A stretch of DNA of 24,650 nucleotides, from NCBI GenBank assembly GCA_965661115.1, contig CBFICO010000023.1, positions 1 to 24,650 on the forward strand. Direction: 5' to 3'. Every line of letters starts with the position of its first letter. Position 1 is the stretch's first letter. Of the stretch, positions 7,402 through 15,183 are shown in pieces. The DNA comes from UBA6770 sp965661115 (GTDB lineage: Bacteria; Bacteroidota; Bacteroidia; Flavobacteriales_G; Salibacteraceae). Position numbers and translations under genes: made by a program. The notes under the pieces are model-generated. The model had not been told where the DNA came from. It made no database searches and worked only from the letters and a program-made list of their open reading frames with translations.

Positions 7402-7779
7402 ATGATAAGAATACTTTTAATAATCGCTTTAGTAGTTCCAAGTTTTGCAATTGGCAAGACCACGGTTAAGTATAAGTACTACAGAACAGGTGAATTAAAG
7501 TATGAATACAAGAAGCAAAAAAACCAGACCATAAGAGTAACTCACTATTATAAAAGTGGCGCGGTAAAATCAATAAGCCACTATAAAAATGGCCACAAAC
7601 ACGGTTTATGGCAAGATTTTAATGAAGACGGACAGCAGATAACCAATGCTTTTTTTCATAAAAACAAAAAAGACGGGTTCTGGACTTTTTATAATCCGCA
7701 AGGTGACTTTCACTGTTCTTTATATTACAAGGGAAATAAAATAGTGAAGGTTATAGAAAGGCCTGTGGCAGCTCGTTAA
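7402..7779 (+). CDS. Small secreted MORN_2/YwqK-like repeat protein
   Basis: The 125-residue product has a signal peptide (hydrophobic residues 2-15, likely cleavage after FAIG). Next come short repeats of the type YYxxGxxKxxxxYKNGxKHGxWxxFxxDG: YYRTGELKYEY, YYKSGAVKSISHYKNGHKHGLW, FFHKNKKDGFWTFYNPQG. These are MORN_2-type beta-hairpin repeats, often annotated as a YwqK-family antitoxin domain. That label does not imply a toxin-antitoxin role here, since the protein is exported and has no toxin partner beside it. The stop codon directly abuts the stop of the convergent NamZ gene. The biological role is unknown. Confidence 0.75.
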   Translation: MIRILLIIALVVPSFAIGKTTVKYKYYRTGELKYEYKKQKNQTIRVTHYYKSGAVKSISHYKNGHKHGLWQDFNEDGQQITNAFFHKNKKDGFWTFYNPQGDFHCSLYYKGNKIVKVIERPVAAR

Positions 7780-9006
7780 TTATTCAAAGTCTTTGTAGAG
7801 CAAGTACTTCTTTCTAATTTCTTTAAATCCAATAATATCCGCTTGCCAGCTTTCTCGTATTTCTTCCTCTTTTTTTCCTTCTTCAATCTGAATTCGCAGT
7901 TTATCGGTTCCAGCTAAACGGTCAAAAAATCCATTTGCCAAGAAAAAAGGGGTTTCTTCTGTGTTCAGTTCTTTATACATATTGATTAACCAAAACAAGT
8001 AAAGCTGTTTTCGTTTGGGTAAAGTTGATAGCCCAAAATGCTCAAGTTGGTATCCTTTACATTTCTGATCCATTAGTTTTGGAGACTTTGCACCAGGCCT
8101 GCTAGTTGGGGTAAACTCAAGATCTCCTTCTTTTAAATTTGGATGGCCAATTATTTGAAACGGAGTCTCGGTTCCTCTACCCACACTAACTACTGTTCCT
8201 TCAAAAATAGCCAGTGAAGGGTATAAGAAAATAGATGCTGCATTTGGTAAGTTTGGTGAAGGTTTAATACTTAAATTGTAGTAATCGTTATGATCGTAAT
8301 TCAAACAAGGAATAACTTTGAGGTCGCATTTAACGCCATTTTCTAACCAACCTTCTTCGTTAATCATTTTTGCATACTCGCCAATCGTCATACCATGAAC
8401 AAGCGGTATAGGATGCATTCCTACAAACGATTGAAAATCGCTTTCTAACATTGGTCCATCAACATAAAAGCCATTTGGGTTAGGTCTATCCAATACCACG
8501 ACTTTAATTTTCATTTCAGCGCATGCGGTCATCACGTAATGCATGGTTGAGATATAGGTGTAAAAGCGAACACCTACATCTTGTAGGTCAAATACTACTA
8601 CATTCACATCAGCTAGATGGTCATAAGCTGGCTTTTTACTTTTTCCGTAAAGGCTGATAAGTTTTAGACCTGTTTTTGCATCACGTTGATCCTTGATATG
8701 CGCCCCAGCATCAGCTTTTCCTCTAAAGCCATGTTCAGGAGAAAAAACTCTCAAAATATCTACTCCTTTATCCATTAAAAAATCTACTAGATGTAGAGTA
8801 TCATTTATAACGGAACTTTGGTTGGCAACAACAGCCACCTTTTCTTCGCGTAGATAATATTCGTATTCATCATAACGCTCAGCACCGCAAATAACCTCCG
8901 CATTGGTTTTAAAAACAACAGCCGAATCTTGTGCGAATAAATCACCTAAGAGAATACTAAAAATCAGAATTAATTGGAAAACCTTAAAACGCATAGCTTT
9001 TAGCAT
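7780..9006 (-). CDS. namZ: NamZ-type exo-beta-N-acetylmuramidase (DUF1343)
   Basis: The 408-residue protein matches the DUF1343 family, whose characterised members (NamZ) remove N-acetylmuramic acid from the non-reducing end of peptidoglycan fragments for cell-wall recycling. Family signatures seen are VAVVANQSSV, RVFSPEHGFRGKADAGA, VVFDLQDVGVRFYTYISTMHYVM, VVLDRPNPNG and SVGRGTETPFQIIG. A signal peptide covers roughly residues 1-25 and ends at LFAQ, pointing to the periplasm; there is no lipobox. ATG codons at 9006 and 8994 (residue 5) are both possible starts. No clear -7 box was found. The gene is divergent from the permease gene (50-bp gap), and its stop abuts that of the MORN_2 gene. No MurNAc uptake or kinase gene is nearby. 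Confidence 0.88.
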   Translation of the reverse strand: MLKAMRFKVFQLILIFSILLGDLFAQDSAVVFKTNAEVICGAERYDEYEYYLREEKVAVVANQSSVINDTLHLVDFLMDKGVDILRVFSPEHGFRGKADAGAHIKDQRDAKTGLKLISLYGKSKKPAYDHLADVNVVVFDLQDVGVRFYTYISTMHYVMTACAEMKIKVVVLDRPNPNGFYVDGPMLESDFQSFVGMHPIPLVHGMTIGEYAKMINEEGWLENGVKCDLKVIPCLNYDHNDYYNLSIKPSPNLPNAASIFLYPSLAIFEGTVVSVGRGTETPFQIIGHPNLKEGDLEFTPTSRPGAKSPKLMDQKCKGYQLEHFGLSTLPKRKQLYLFWLINMYKELNTEETPFFLANGFFDRLAGTDKLRIQIEEGKKEEEIRESWQADIIGFKEIRKKYLLYKDFE

Positions 9007-9028
9007 ATAAATGTTGTTCCTTTTTATA

Positions 9029-9036
9029 TTCCTTTG
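9029..9036 (+). promoter_or_regulatory. Near-consensus -7 box upstream of the permease gene
   Basis: TTCCTTTG differs from TAnnTTTG at one position. It lies 20 nt before the permease GTG and 6 nt before the ATG of a five-codon reading frame. Confidence 0.3.
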
Positions 9037-9042
9037 CCGAAA

Positions 9043-9060
9043 ATGAATGCCATTCTGTGA
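9043..9060 (+). CDS. Possible five-codon upstream reading frame (MNAIL)
   Basis: ATG at 9043-9045 opens a frame of five codons ending in TGA at 9058-9060. The TGA overlaps the GTG start of the permease gene (9057-9059) in the sequence GTGA. The arrangement would allow termination-reinitiation coupling. A frame this short can occur by chance, so this is tentative. Confidence 0.25.
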   Translation: MNAIL

Positions 9061-10292
9061 ACTTTGAATTGTTTATAGCCCAGCGAATTATTCAGTCTAA
9101 AGAAAAGGATAATTCAATCAATAAAGGAACTCGTGTTATCCTCCGCTTTTCTATAATTGGCGTTGCACTTGGAGTTTTTCTTATGTTGCTTTCGCTAGCC
9201 GTTGTTAAAGGATTTCAGGGCGAAATTCGTAACAAGGTGATTGGTTTTGGATCTCATATTCAGATCACTGAATTCAATTATGAAAATCCGCTCAACTTTA
9301 AACCTATGAATAAAAATCAACCTTTTTACCCTGATTTAGAAAACGAAGAAGGAGTTTCTACCATACAGATGTATGCTCTTAAGGAAGGGATAATTAAAAC
9401 CGAAGAAGAAATTGCTGGTGTTATTGCTAAAGGAATTTCCACAGATTTTAATTGGGATTTTTTCAAACAAAACCTTGAAGAAGGTGAAATATTAAGCCTT
9501 TCAGATTCTGCAAAATCTAATGAAGTAATTGTATCGCGTCATCTTGCCAACCAATTAAAACTAGAGGTTGGCAAAAAATTGCTGATTTATTTTATTCAGG
9601 ATGGAAAAAGCAGACCTCGAAAATTAAAAATTACCGGGATTTACAATACAGGAATGCAACAGTTTGACAAGGCATATATCCTACTAGATATAAAACACAT
9701 TCAACGATTAAACGAATGGAATGAAAATCAAATAAGCGGGTTTGAAGTTTTGCTTGATAAATATGAAGACTTGTTCAGAATGGATCAAATCTTGTATCAA
9801 AAAATCCCAAATCGGTTGAATACAACTACTATCACTCAGCAGTATCCAGAGATTTTTGGCTGGCTTGAATTGCAAGATCTAAACGTGATAGTAATTGTAA
9901 CCTTACTTACTCTGGTTTGCGGAATAAATATGATTACTGCTTTGCTCATTCTTATTCTAGAAAAAACCAATATGATTGGCATCCTAAAAGCGATCGGTGC
10001 ATCAAATAAATCAATAAGAAAAGTATTTATGTATATGGCCTCATATTTAGTGCTAATGGGGCTTTTTTGGGGTAATGTAATTGGACTATCTTTTATTTTT
10101 TTACAAGAAAAATTTCATCTACTAAAATTAGACAAAGCCTCGTACTACATGGATTTTGTTCCAGTAGATTTAGGTTTAACTGGGTGGTTTTTCTTAAACC
10201 TTGGAACCTTTATCTTGTGTTTTATTATGCTACTGTTACCATCCTTGATTATTAGTAATATTTTACCCTCAAAGACCATTCGATTCAATTAG
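9057..10292 (+). CDS. FtsX/LolC-LolE-type ABC transporter permease
   Basis: The 411-residue protein has the LolC/LolE/MacB permease layout. One membrane segment follows an N-terminal FELFIAQRII motif (about residues 27-50), then a ~220-residue periplasmic domain, then three membrane segments near residues 272-297, 322-346 and 372-402. NMIGILKAIGASNKSIRKVF (about 303-322) is the cytoplasmic coupling loop typical of FtsX-like permeases. Members release lipoproteins from the inner membrane with a LolD ATPase, but no ATPase gene is adjacent, so the function is inferred from family. The start is GTG at 9057; MNFELFIA is the usual family N-terminus, and the nearby ATG at 9043 is in another frame. 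Cystathionine beta-synthase follows after 29 nt. Confidence 0.87.
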   Translation: MNFELFIAQRIIQSKEKDNSINKGTRVILRFSIIGVALGVFLMLLSLAVVKGFQGEIRNKVIGFGSHIQITEFNYENPLNFKPMNKNQPFYPDLENEEGVSTIQMYALKEGIIKTEEEIAGVIAKGISTDFNWDFFKQNLEEGEILSLSDSAKSNEVIVSRHLANQLKLEVGKKLLIYFIQDGKSRPRKLKITGIYNTGMQQFDKAYILLDIKHIQRLNEWNENQISGFEVLLDKYEDLFRMDQILYQKIPNRLNTTTITQQYPEIFGWLELQDLNVIVIVTLLTLVCGINMITALLILILEKTNMIGILKAIGASNKSIRKVFMYMASYLVLMGLFWGNVIGLSFIFLQEKFHLLKLDKASYYMDFVPVDLGLTGWFFLNLGTFILCFIMLLLPSLIISNILPSKTIRFN

Positions 10293-10299
10293 TGTCTTG

Positions 10300-10307
10300 T
10301 ACTTTTG
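10300..10307 (+). promoter_or_regulatory. TAnnTTTG -7 box of the cystathionine beta-synthase gene
   Basis: TACTTTTG is a full consensus match in the 29-nt gap after the permease gene, 14 nt before the ATG. It suggests the CBS-receptor pair has its own promoter besides any read-through. Confidence 0.45.
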
Positions 10308-10321
10308 CCAAAATTTTTTGA

Positions 10322-11680
10322 ATGAAGTACTACAACAGCATATTAGAAACCATAGGAAACACTCCACTAGTAAAAATCAATCGATTAACCAAAGACTTAC
10401 CCGCTATGGTTTTAGCAAAAGTTGAAACTACAAATCCAGGTAATTCAGTAAAAGACAGAATGGCATTACAAATGATTGAAGACGCTGAAGCTGAAGGTCT
10501 TATTAAGCCAGGTGGAACTGTAATTGAGGGTACTAGCGGAAATACTGGTATGGGCTTAGCTCTTGCATGTATCGAAAAAGGTTATAAACTCATTTGCACG
10601 TTAGCAGATAAGCAGAGTAAAGAAAAGATGGATATTCTGCGTGCAATGGGAGCTGAAGTAATTGTTACTCCAACAAACGTTGAACCTGATGATCCCAGAT
10701 CTTACTACTCTGTTGCAAAACGATTGGCAAAAGAAATTCCAAATTCTTTTTACGTAAACCAATATGACAATGCTTCTAACGCCAAAGCTCATTATTTAAG
10801 CACAGGTCCTGAAATTTGGGAACAAACTGAAGGTAAAATCACCCATTTTGTTGTTGGTGTTGGAACGGGCGGAACTATATCTGGAGTGGGTAAATACCTA
10901 AAAGAGAAAAATCCCGATGTGAAAATTATTGGAATTGACACCTACGGTTCTGTCTTTAAAAAATACCACGAAACTGGAATTTTTGACGAGAACGAAATTT
11001 ATCCATACGTAACAGAGGGTATTGGTGAAGATATTCTTCCTGAAAATGTTGACTTTGATATTATCGATCACTTTGAAAAAGTGACAGATAAAGATGCAGC
11101 GCTATATACGCGTCATTTAGCCAGAGAAGAAGGAATATTTGTTGGAAATTCAGCTGGTGCAGCCATCAAAGGGATTATTCAGCTAAAGGATATGTTTAAT
11201 CCTGATGACTTAGTTGTTGTGTTGTTTCACGATCATGGAAGCAGATACGTTGGTAAAATGTTCAACGACGATTGGATGAAAGATCGCGGCTTTCTAGAAA
11301 CCGAAAAAAATGCCCTTGGTTTAATCGAAAATCATAAAGACCTTGCATTAATTACTGTTTCTCCTAAAGAGAAAATTAGCAAGGCGATAGACAAAATGCA
11401 ACAGTATGGTGTTTCTCAAATTCCCGTTTTTGAAGACGGTAACAATGTTGGCTCTTTAACCGAAACTGCTGTATTTTCTGCTATAACTAAAGATGCTTCA
11501 ATTATAGAACATGAAGTTTCTACTATTATGAGTAAACCTTTTGAGTATTTAGAGGCAAATGCTAGCACAGAAGAAATATCAAAGATTATTAGCAAAGAGC
11601 AACCCGCAGTATTAGTTAAAGATAATGTTGGAAAAACTCATATAATTACGCAGTACGACATAATTAGTGCTATTAAGTAA
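10322..11680 (+). CDS. Cystathionine beta-synthase with C-terminal CBS-domain pair
   Basis: The 452-residue enzyme has the PLP fold type II signatures of the cysteine-synthase/CBS group: IGNTPLVKI, the Schiff-base lysine K44 in NPGNSVKDR, the substrate loop GTSGNTG (70-76) and the phosphate loop GTGGT (179-183). The EPDDPRSYY segment (119-127) and the ~115-residue C-terminal tail with two CBS motifs (about 335-392 and 395-452) favour cystathionine beta-synthase over a plain O-acetylserine sulfhydrylase. CBS condenses serine (or activated serine) and homocysteine in the cytoplasm. The CBS-domain pair usually binds adenosine ligands and regulates the enzyme. I see no N-terminal heme-binding extension like that of animal enzymes. 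The stop codon overlaps the next gene's ATG in TAATG. Confidence 0.88.
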   Translation: MKYYNSILETIGNTPLVKINRLTKDLPAMVLAKVETTNPGNSVKDRMALQMIEDAEAEGLIKPGGTVIEGTSGNTGMGLALACIEKGYKLICTLADKQSKEKMDILRAMGAEVIVTPTNVEPDDPRSYYSVAKRLAKEIPNSFYVNQYDNASNAKAHYLSTGPEIWEQTEGKITHFVVGVGTGGTISGVGKYLKEKNPDVKIIGIDTYGSVFKKYHETGIFDENEIYPYVTEGIGEDILPENVDFDIIDHFEKVTDKDAALYTRHLAREEGIFVGNSAGAAIKGIIQLKDMFNPDDLVVVLFHDHGSRYVGKMFNDDWMKDRGFLETEKNALGLIENHKDLALITVSPKEKISKAIDKMQQYGVSQIPVFEDGNNVGSLTETAVFSAITKDASIIEHEVSTIMSKPFEYLEANASTEEISKIISKEQPAVLVKDNVGKTHIITQYDIISAIK

Positions 11681-12462
11681 TGGCTGTTCAAACAGTAGAT
11701 CAGTTAGGCAATGAATTACTGTTTGATTCCCCACCCAAGCGTATTGTTTGCTTGGTTCCTTCAATTAGTGAGCTAATAGCTAATTACGAACCTTATATTA
11801 ACTTAGTTGGAGTTACCCGTTTTTGTACACATCCAAAATCGTTAAGGCAAAATAAAGCGATTATTGGTGGTACAAAAGACCCTAATATTGAGTTGATTAC
11901 TTCTTTGCAACCTGATATGATTATTGCAAACAAAGAAGAAAATACCCTAGAAGATATTAGTGCCTTGCAAAAGCATTTTCCAGTTTGGGTAAGCAATGTT
12001 GTAACAATTGACGATGCCCTGAGTTTAATACTTCAATTAGAATCACTTATACAAATTCCTAGTAAAAATCAACTTTTTAAATCAATTAGAGCCTCATTTG
12101 AATCTATCGATTTGAATATAAAAAAAAGCGTTGCCTATATTATTTGGAATAAACCTCTTATGATGGCTGGTAAAGAAACTTTTATTAATTCATGGATTGA
12201 AAAAATTGGTTTGACCAACGTTTCCAATGATGATCGATATCCAGAAGCATCTATTCCCGAGCTTCAAAAACTTAAGCCAGATTTTATCTTTTTGTCCAGC
12301 GAACCCTACCCTTTTAAAGAGAAAAACAAGCAAGAATTCGAAACCAACTTTCCAACATCTAAAATTGTATTGGTTGATGGTAGGACATTTAGTTGGTACG
12401 GTCCAGCAATGCTTAAGGCTCCAACATATTTTCAACAATTAAAAAAGAAACTGAGCACTTAA
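11680..12462 (+). CDS. BtuF-like helical-backbone metal receptor, cytoplasmic
   Basis: The 260-residue protein belongs to the periplasmic-binding-protein-like family that includes BtuF (cobalamin) and iron-chelate receptors: KRIVCLVPSISELI, then VGVTRFCTHP, IGGTKDPNIELITSLQPDMIIANKEEN, and in the second lobe LQKLKPDFIFLSSEPYPF and LVDGRTFSWYGPAML. Unusually for a receptor it has no signal peptide or lipobox. An in-frame TAA at 11674-11676, two codons before the ATG, rules out a longer secreted form. It should therefore stay in the cytoplasm. Its ATG shares one base with the CBS stop codon, so translational coupling is likely. No ABC permease or ATPase is adjacent. The ligand is unknown; a corrinoid is plausible by similarity only. 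Confidence 0.8.
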   Translation: MAVQTVDQLGNELLFDSPPKRIVCLVPSISELIANYEPYINLVGVTRFCTHPKSLRQNKAIIGGTKDPNIELITSLQPDMIIANKEENTLEDISALQKHFPVWVSNVVTIDDALSLILQLESLIQIPSKNQLFKSIRASFESIDLNIKKSVAYIIWNKPLMMAGKETFINSWIEKIGLTNVSNDDRYPEASIPELQKLKPDFIFLSSEPYPFKEKNKQEFETNFPTSKIVLVDGRTFSWYGPAMLKAPTYFQQLKKKLST

Positions 12463-12472
12463 GCGATATTGA

Positions 12473-12480
12473 TACATTTG
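12473..12480 (+). promoter_or_regulatory. TAnnTTTG -7 box of the patatin gene
   Basis: TACATTTG is a full consensus match and ends 6 nt before the GTG start at 12487, predicting a leaderless or nearly leaderless transcript. Confidence 0.5.
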
Positions 12481-12486
12481 TGAGTC

Positions 12487-14799
12487 GTGCTTAATTTCAA
12501 CCATAAAAAACTCTTGTTACTGGTATGGCTATCAGTATTTTTCCAACCTAGCTATTCGCAAAAAGTTGGACTCGTTTTAAGTGGTGGCGGAGCAAACGGA
12601 ATTGCACATGTTGGTGTGATTAAAGCTCTTGAAGAGCAGAATATTCCTATTGATTACATAACTGGAACTAGCTCAGGTGCATTTGTAGGAGCAATGTACG
12701 CAGCAGGTTATTCGCCAAAAGAAATGGAGATGTTTTTTACTTCGGAACAGTTTCAAAGAATGACCGTTGGCGAAGTTGAAGTGCACGATAGTTTCTTTTT
12801 TAAAGAGGAAAGGCCAAGTGCAGGAATGGTTAAACTCAAATTTTCTAAAAGTTTTAATATTCCTACAGCACTACCAACTAACCTAGTTCAACCTTCATCT
12901 GTTGACTATCAATTGATGCAAATATTTGCGCCTGCCAATGCCGCAGCAAAAGGAAACTTTGATAGTCTTTTAGTACCGTTTAGATGCGTTGCTGCAGATA
13001 TTGATCAAAAAGAAGAGTTTGTTTTTAAAGAGGGTCAGCTTTCAACTGCCGTTAGGGCATCGTTTACCTATCCATTTTACCTAAAGCCGATTTTAGTAGA
13101 AGGTAAATTGTTATTTGATGGCGGCCTTTACAATAACTTCCCACACAATCACATGACAGAAACTTTTAATCCCGATTTTATAATAGGTGTAAAAGTTACC
13201 AGTAATGAAGACCCATCTAATGAAGATGACTTGCTGAGTCAGGTTAAAAATATGCTTATCAGTAAAACAGATTTTGACTTGAAGTCGCCTGGAATTATTC
13301 TTGAGCCTGAAACCAACCACGGAACATTTGAGTTTACAGACATTCAAGAAATTATTGACTCTGGATATGCTACTACGATAAGACAAATTGATGCTATTAA
13401 AAAACAGGTTTCAAGACGTTCTAGTCCTGAGAAAATACGTTACGAAAGAGATCACTTTAATGCTAACAAGCCTCCACTATTATTTAACGCGCTTCGCGTT
13501 GAAGGAGCAACCCCGGTAGAATCAAAATACATTGAACGAAGTTTATGGAGGAAAAATCCTCAAAAAGCTCAAAACTTAATAAGAAAAAACTACTTCCGAA
13601 CCACTAGCGATCCTTTAGTATCAAGCATATACCCTACAGCTCAATTTGACCCAATCACCAATCAATACGAGTTAGAGATTACACCAAAAAAAGCAAAGCC
13701 GTTTATGGTAGAATTTGGTGGTAACATCTCTAATCGTCCAATAAGTACTGGATATGTTGGTTTTCAGTATAAAAAATATAGGCGGTTGGGATATCAAATA
13801 AGAGCCAACACCTATTTCGGAAGGTTTTACAACTCTGGCTTGGTAGGGTTAAGTCTAGCCATACCATCATCTTTTCCAATTGAAATAGAAAGTGATTTGA
13901 TACTAAACAATTGGAACTATTTTAAAAGCAAAGCATTCTTTTTTGACGACAAAAAACCTTCTTATATCATTCAATCGGAAACGTTTACAGAAACCAGAAT
14001 AAACATGCCAATAGGAAATATTGCTAAACTGGGCCTTGCCTATTCTTTCTCTGAATTAAACGATGATTACTATCAGACCAAAAACTTTAGCTCTGAAGAT
14101 ATTCCTGACAACACAAGAATGAACGTTAATTCTGCTGGCTCACAGTTTGAATATAACACCTTGAACAGAAAAATATATGCAAGTAGTGGTACCCAGCTTA
14201 AGCTCACTTATAGGTTCAGCTCAGGTGAAGAACACACTAATCCAGGAACTACATCAGATGTTATAGTGAGTAATACATCTACTCCTCATGCTTGGCATCA
14301 CGTAAATGTAAAACTTGACACTTATTATAAAAAGAAAGGAACTGTACGAATGGGGCTTTATGCAGACGCCACCTATAACAATCAAACGCTGTTTGCCAAC
14401 TATACTGCAAGTATCTTACGCTCTCCGGCATTTCAACCTACACCTGAGAGTCAGACCCTGTTTTTGGAGTCGTTTAGAGCGTTTGAATACCTTTCAGCCG
14501 GTCAAAAATTTATAATCACGCCGCTAAACAATTTTGATATCCGCTTAGGAGCGTTTTTCATGTCTCCGTACAGAAAAGTGATTAAAAACGACGATGGTAC
14601 ACAAAAAGAAAAACTAGGCTTTGAATCTTTGTTTTCTATTGCCACAGGAACTTTAGTTTACAACTCTCCTGTAGGTCCCTTAAGTGTTGGATTAAACTAT
14701 TATTATAACGTTCCAGAAATTGCACCAGAAAACACGACCCCATTGACCTTCTTATTTCATTTTGGCTATATCTTGTTTAACAAGAAAGCCATGTTTTAA
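12487..14799 (+). CDS. Patatin-like phospholipase with outer-membrane beta-barrel (type Vd-like)
   Basis: The 770-residue product has a signal peptide (about residues 1-25, ending SYSQ) and an N-terminal patatin domain. The oxyanion loop is GGGANG (33-38), the nucleophile is S62 in GTSSG (60-64), and the catalytic aspartate is D211 in DGG, completing a Ser-Asp dyad. A linker with a POTRA-like segment (LLFNALRVEGATPVESKYI, about 338-356) leads into a long region of alternating strands that ends in phenylalanine, as expected for a BamA-inserted barrel. The architecture matches PlpD/FplA-type autotransporters that expose or release a lipase at the surface. The start must be GTG, since no in-frame ATG precedes the active-site region. 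Its stop overlaps the stop of the convergent DUF3467 gene. Confidence 0.9.
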   Translation: MLNFNHKKLLLLVWLSVFFQPSYSQKVGLVLSGGGANGIAHVGVIKALEEQNIPIDYITGTSSGAFVGAMYAAGYSPKEMEMFFTSEQFQRMTVGEVEVHDSFFFKEERPSAGMVKLKFSKSFNIPTALPTNLVQPSSVDYQLMQIFAPANAAAKGNFDSLLVPFRCVAADIDQKEEFVFKEGQLSTAVRASFTYPFYLKPILVEGKLLFDGGLYNNFPHNHMTETFNPDFIIGVKVTSNEDPSNEDDLLSQVKNMLISKTDFDLKSPGIILEPETNHGTFEFTDIQEIIDSGYATTIRQIDAIKKQVSRRSSPEKIRYERDHFNANKPPLLFNALRVEGATPVESKYIERSLWRKNPQKAQNLIRKNYFRTTSDPLVSSIYPTAQFDPITNQYELEITPKKAKPFMVEFGGNISNRPISTGYVGFQYKKYRRLGYQIRANTYFGRFYNSGLVGLSLAIPSSFPIEIESDLILNNWNYFKSKAFFFDDKKPSYIIQSETFTETRINMPIGNIAKLGLAYSFSELNDDYYQTKNFSSEDIPDNTRMNVNSAGSQFEYNTLNRKIYASSGTQLKLTYRFSSGEEHTNPGTTSDVIVSNTSTPHAWHHVNVKLDTYYKKKGTVRMGLYADATYNNQTLFANYTASILRSPAFQPTPESQTLFLESFRAFEYLSAGQKFIITPLNNFDIRLGAFFMSPYRKVIKNDDGTQKEKLGFESLFSIATGTLVYNSPVGPLSVGLNYYYNVPEIAPENTTPLTFLFHFGYILFNKKAMF

Positions 14800-15122
14800 G
14801 CTTGTCCTGTAGGACCACCAAAATTTAATGGCACTGGTGGAGGTGTGTTAGCTCCAGTATCTCTAATTTCTCCGTGTATTGCCTCGTACTTATTGATGTT
14901 ATCATTCAATGCACCTGCTAAGCGTTTAGCATGCTCTGGGGTTAATACAATTCGTGATTTTACCTTAGACTTTGGTGTACCCGGCATTATATTTATGAAA
15001 TCAACAATGAATTCAGAATTACTGTGTGTAATGATTGCGAGATTGGAGTAAATACCTTCTGCAATTTCTTCGGTTAATTCAATATTGATTTGACCTTCTT
15101 TTTGTTCTCTATTATCTTCCAT
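14796..15122 (-). CDS. DUF3467 family protein
   Basis: The 108-residue protein matches the DUF3467 family: INIELTEEIAEGIYSNLAIITHSNSEFIVDFINIMPG, then SKVKSRIVLTPEHAKRLAGALNDNI, and a proline/glycine-rich tail. It is small, acidic at its N-terminus, and has no signal or membrane segment. No function is established. It lies 61 bp downstream of rpoC on the same strand, beyond the rpoC terminator, with its own -7 box 4 nt before the ATG. Expression may therefore come from read-through plus an independent promoter. The stop codon TAA shares the TTAA sequence with the patatin stop on the other strand. Confidence 0.83.
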   Translation of the reverse strand: MEDNREQKEGQINIELTEEIAEGIYSNLAIITHSNSEFIVDFINIMPGTPKSKVKSRIVLTPEHAKRLAGALNDNINKYEAIHGEIRDTGANTPPPVPLNFGGPTGQA

Positions 15123-15126
15123 ATTT

Positions 15127-15134
15127 CAAAACTA
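15127..15134 (-). promoter_or_regulatory. TAnnTTTG -7 box of DUF3467, inside the rpoC terminator tail
   Basis: The minus strand reads TAGTTTTG, a full match ending 4 nt before the DUF3467 ATG. It begins at the end of the terminator U-tract, so the rpoC transcript end and the DUF3467 start are packed into about 40 bp. Confidence 0.5.
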
Positions 15135-15165
15135 GAAACAAAAAAGGCCTCTTACGAGGCCTTTT
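15132..15165 (-). terminator. Rho-independent terminator of the rpoBC operon
   Basis: AAAAGGCCTC (15142-15151) and GAGGCCTTTT (15156-15165) form a perfect 10-bp stem with a 4-nt loop. On the minus strand it is followed by a T-rich tract (TTTTTTGTTT). It begins 18 bp after the rpoC stop codon. Confidence 0.88.
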
Positions 15166-15183
15166 CAAAATATATAAGATTTA

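Noticed and set aside
7402..7779. MORN_2/YwqK-like gene as the antitoxin of a toxin-antitoxin pair
   Set aside because: The product has a signal peptide and neither neighbour is a small toxin; the family label does not prove that role.
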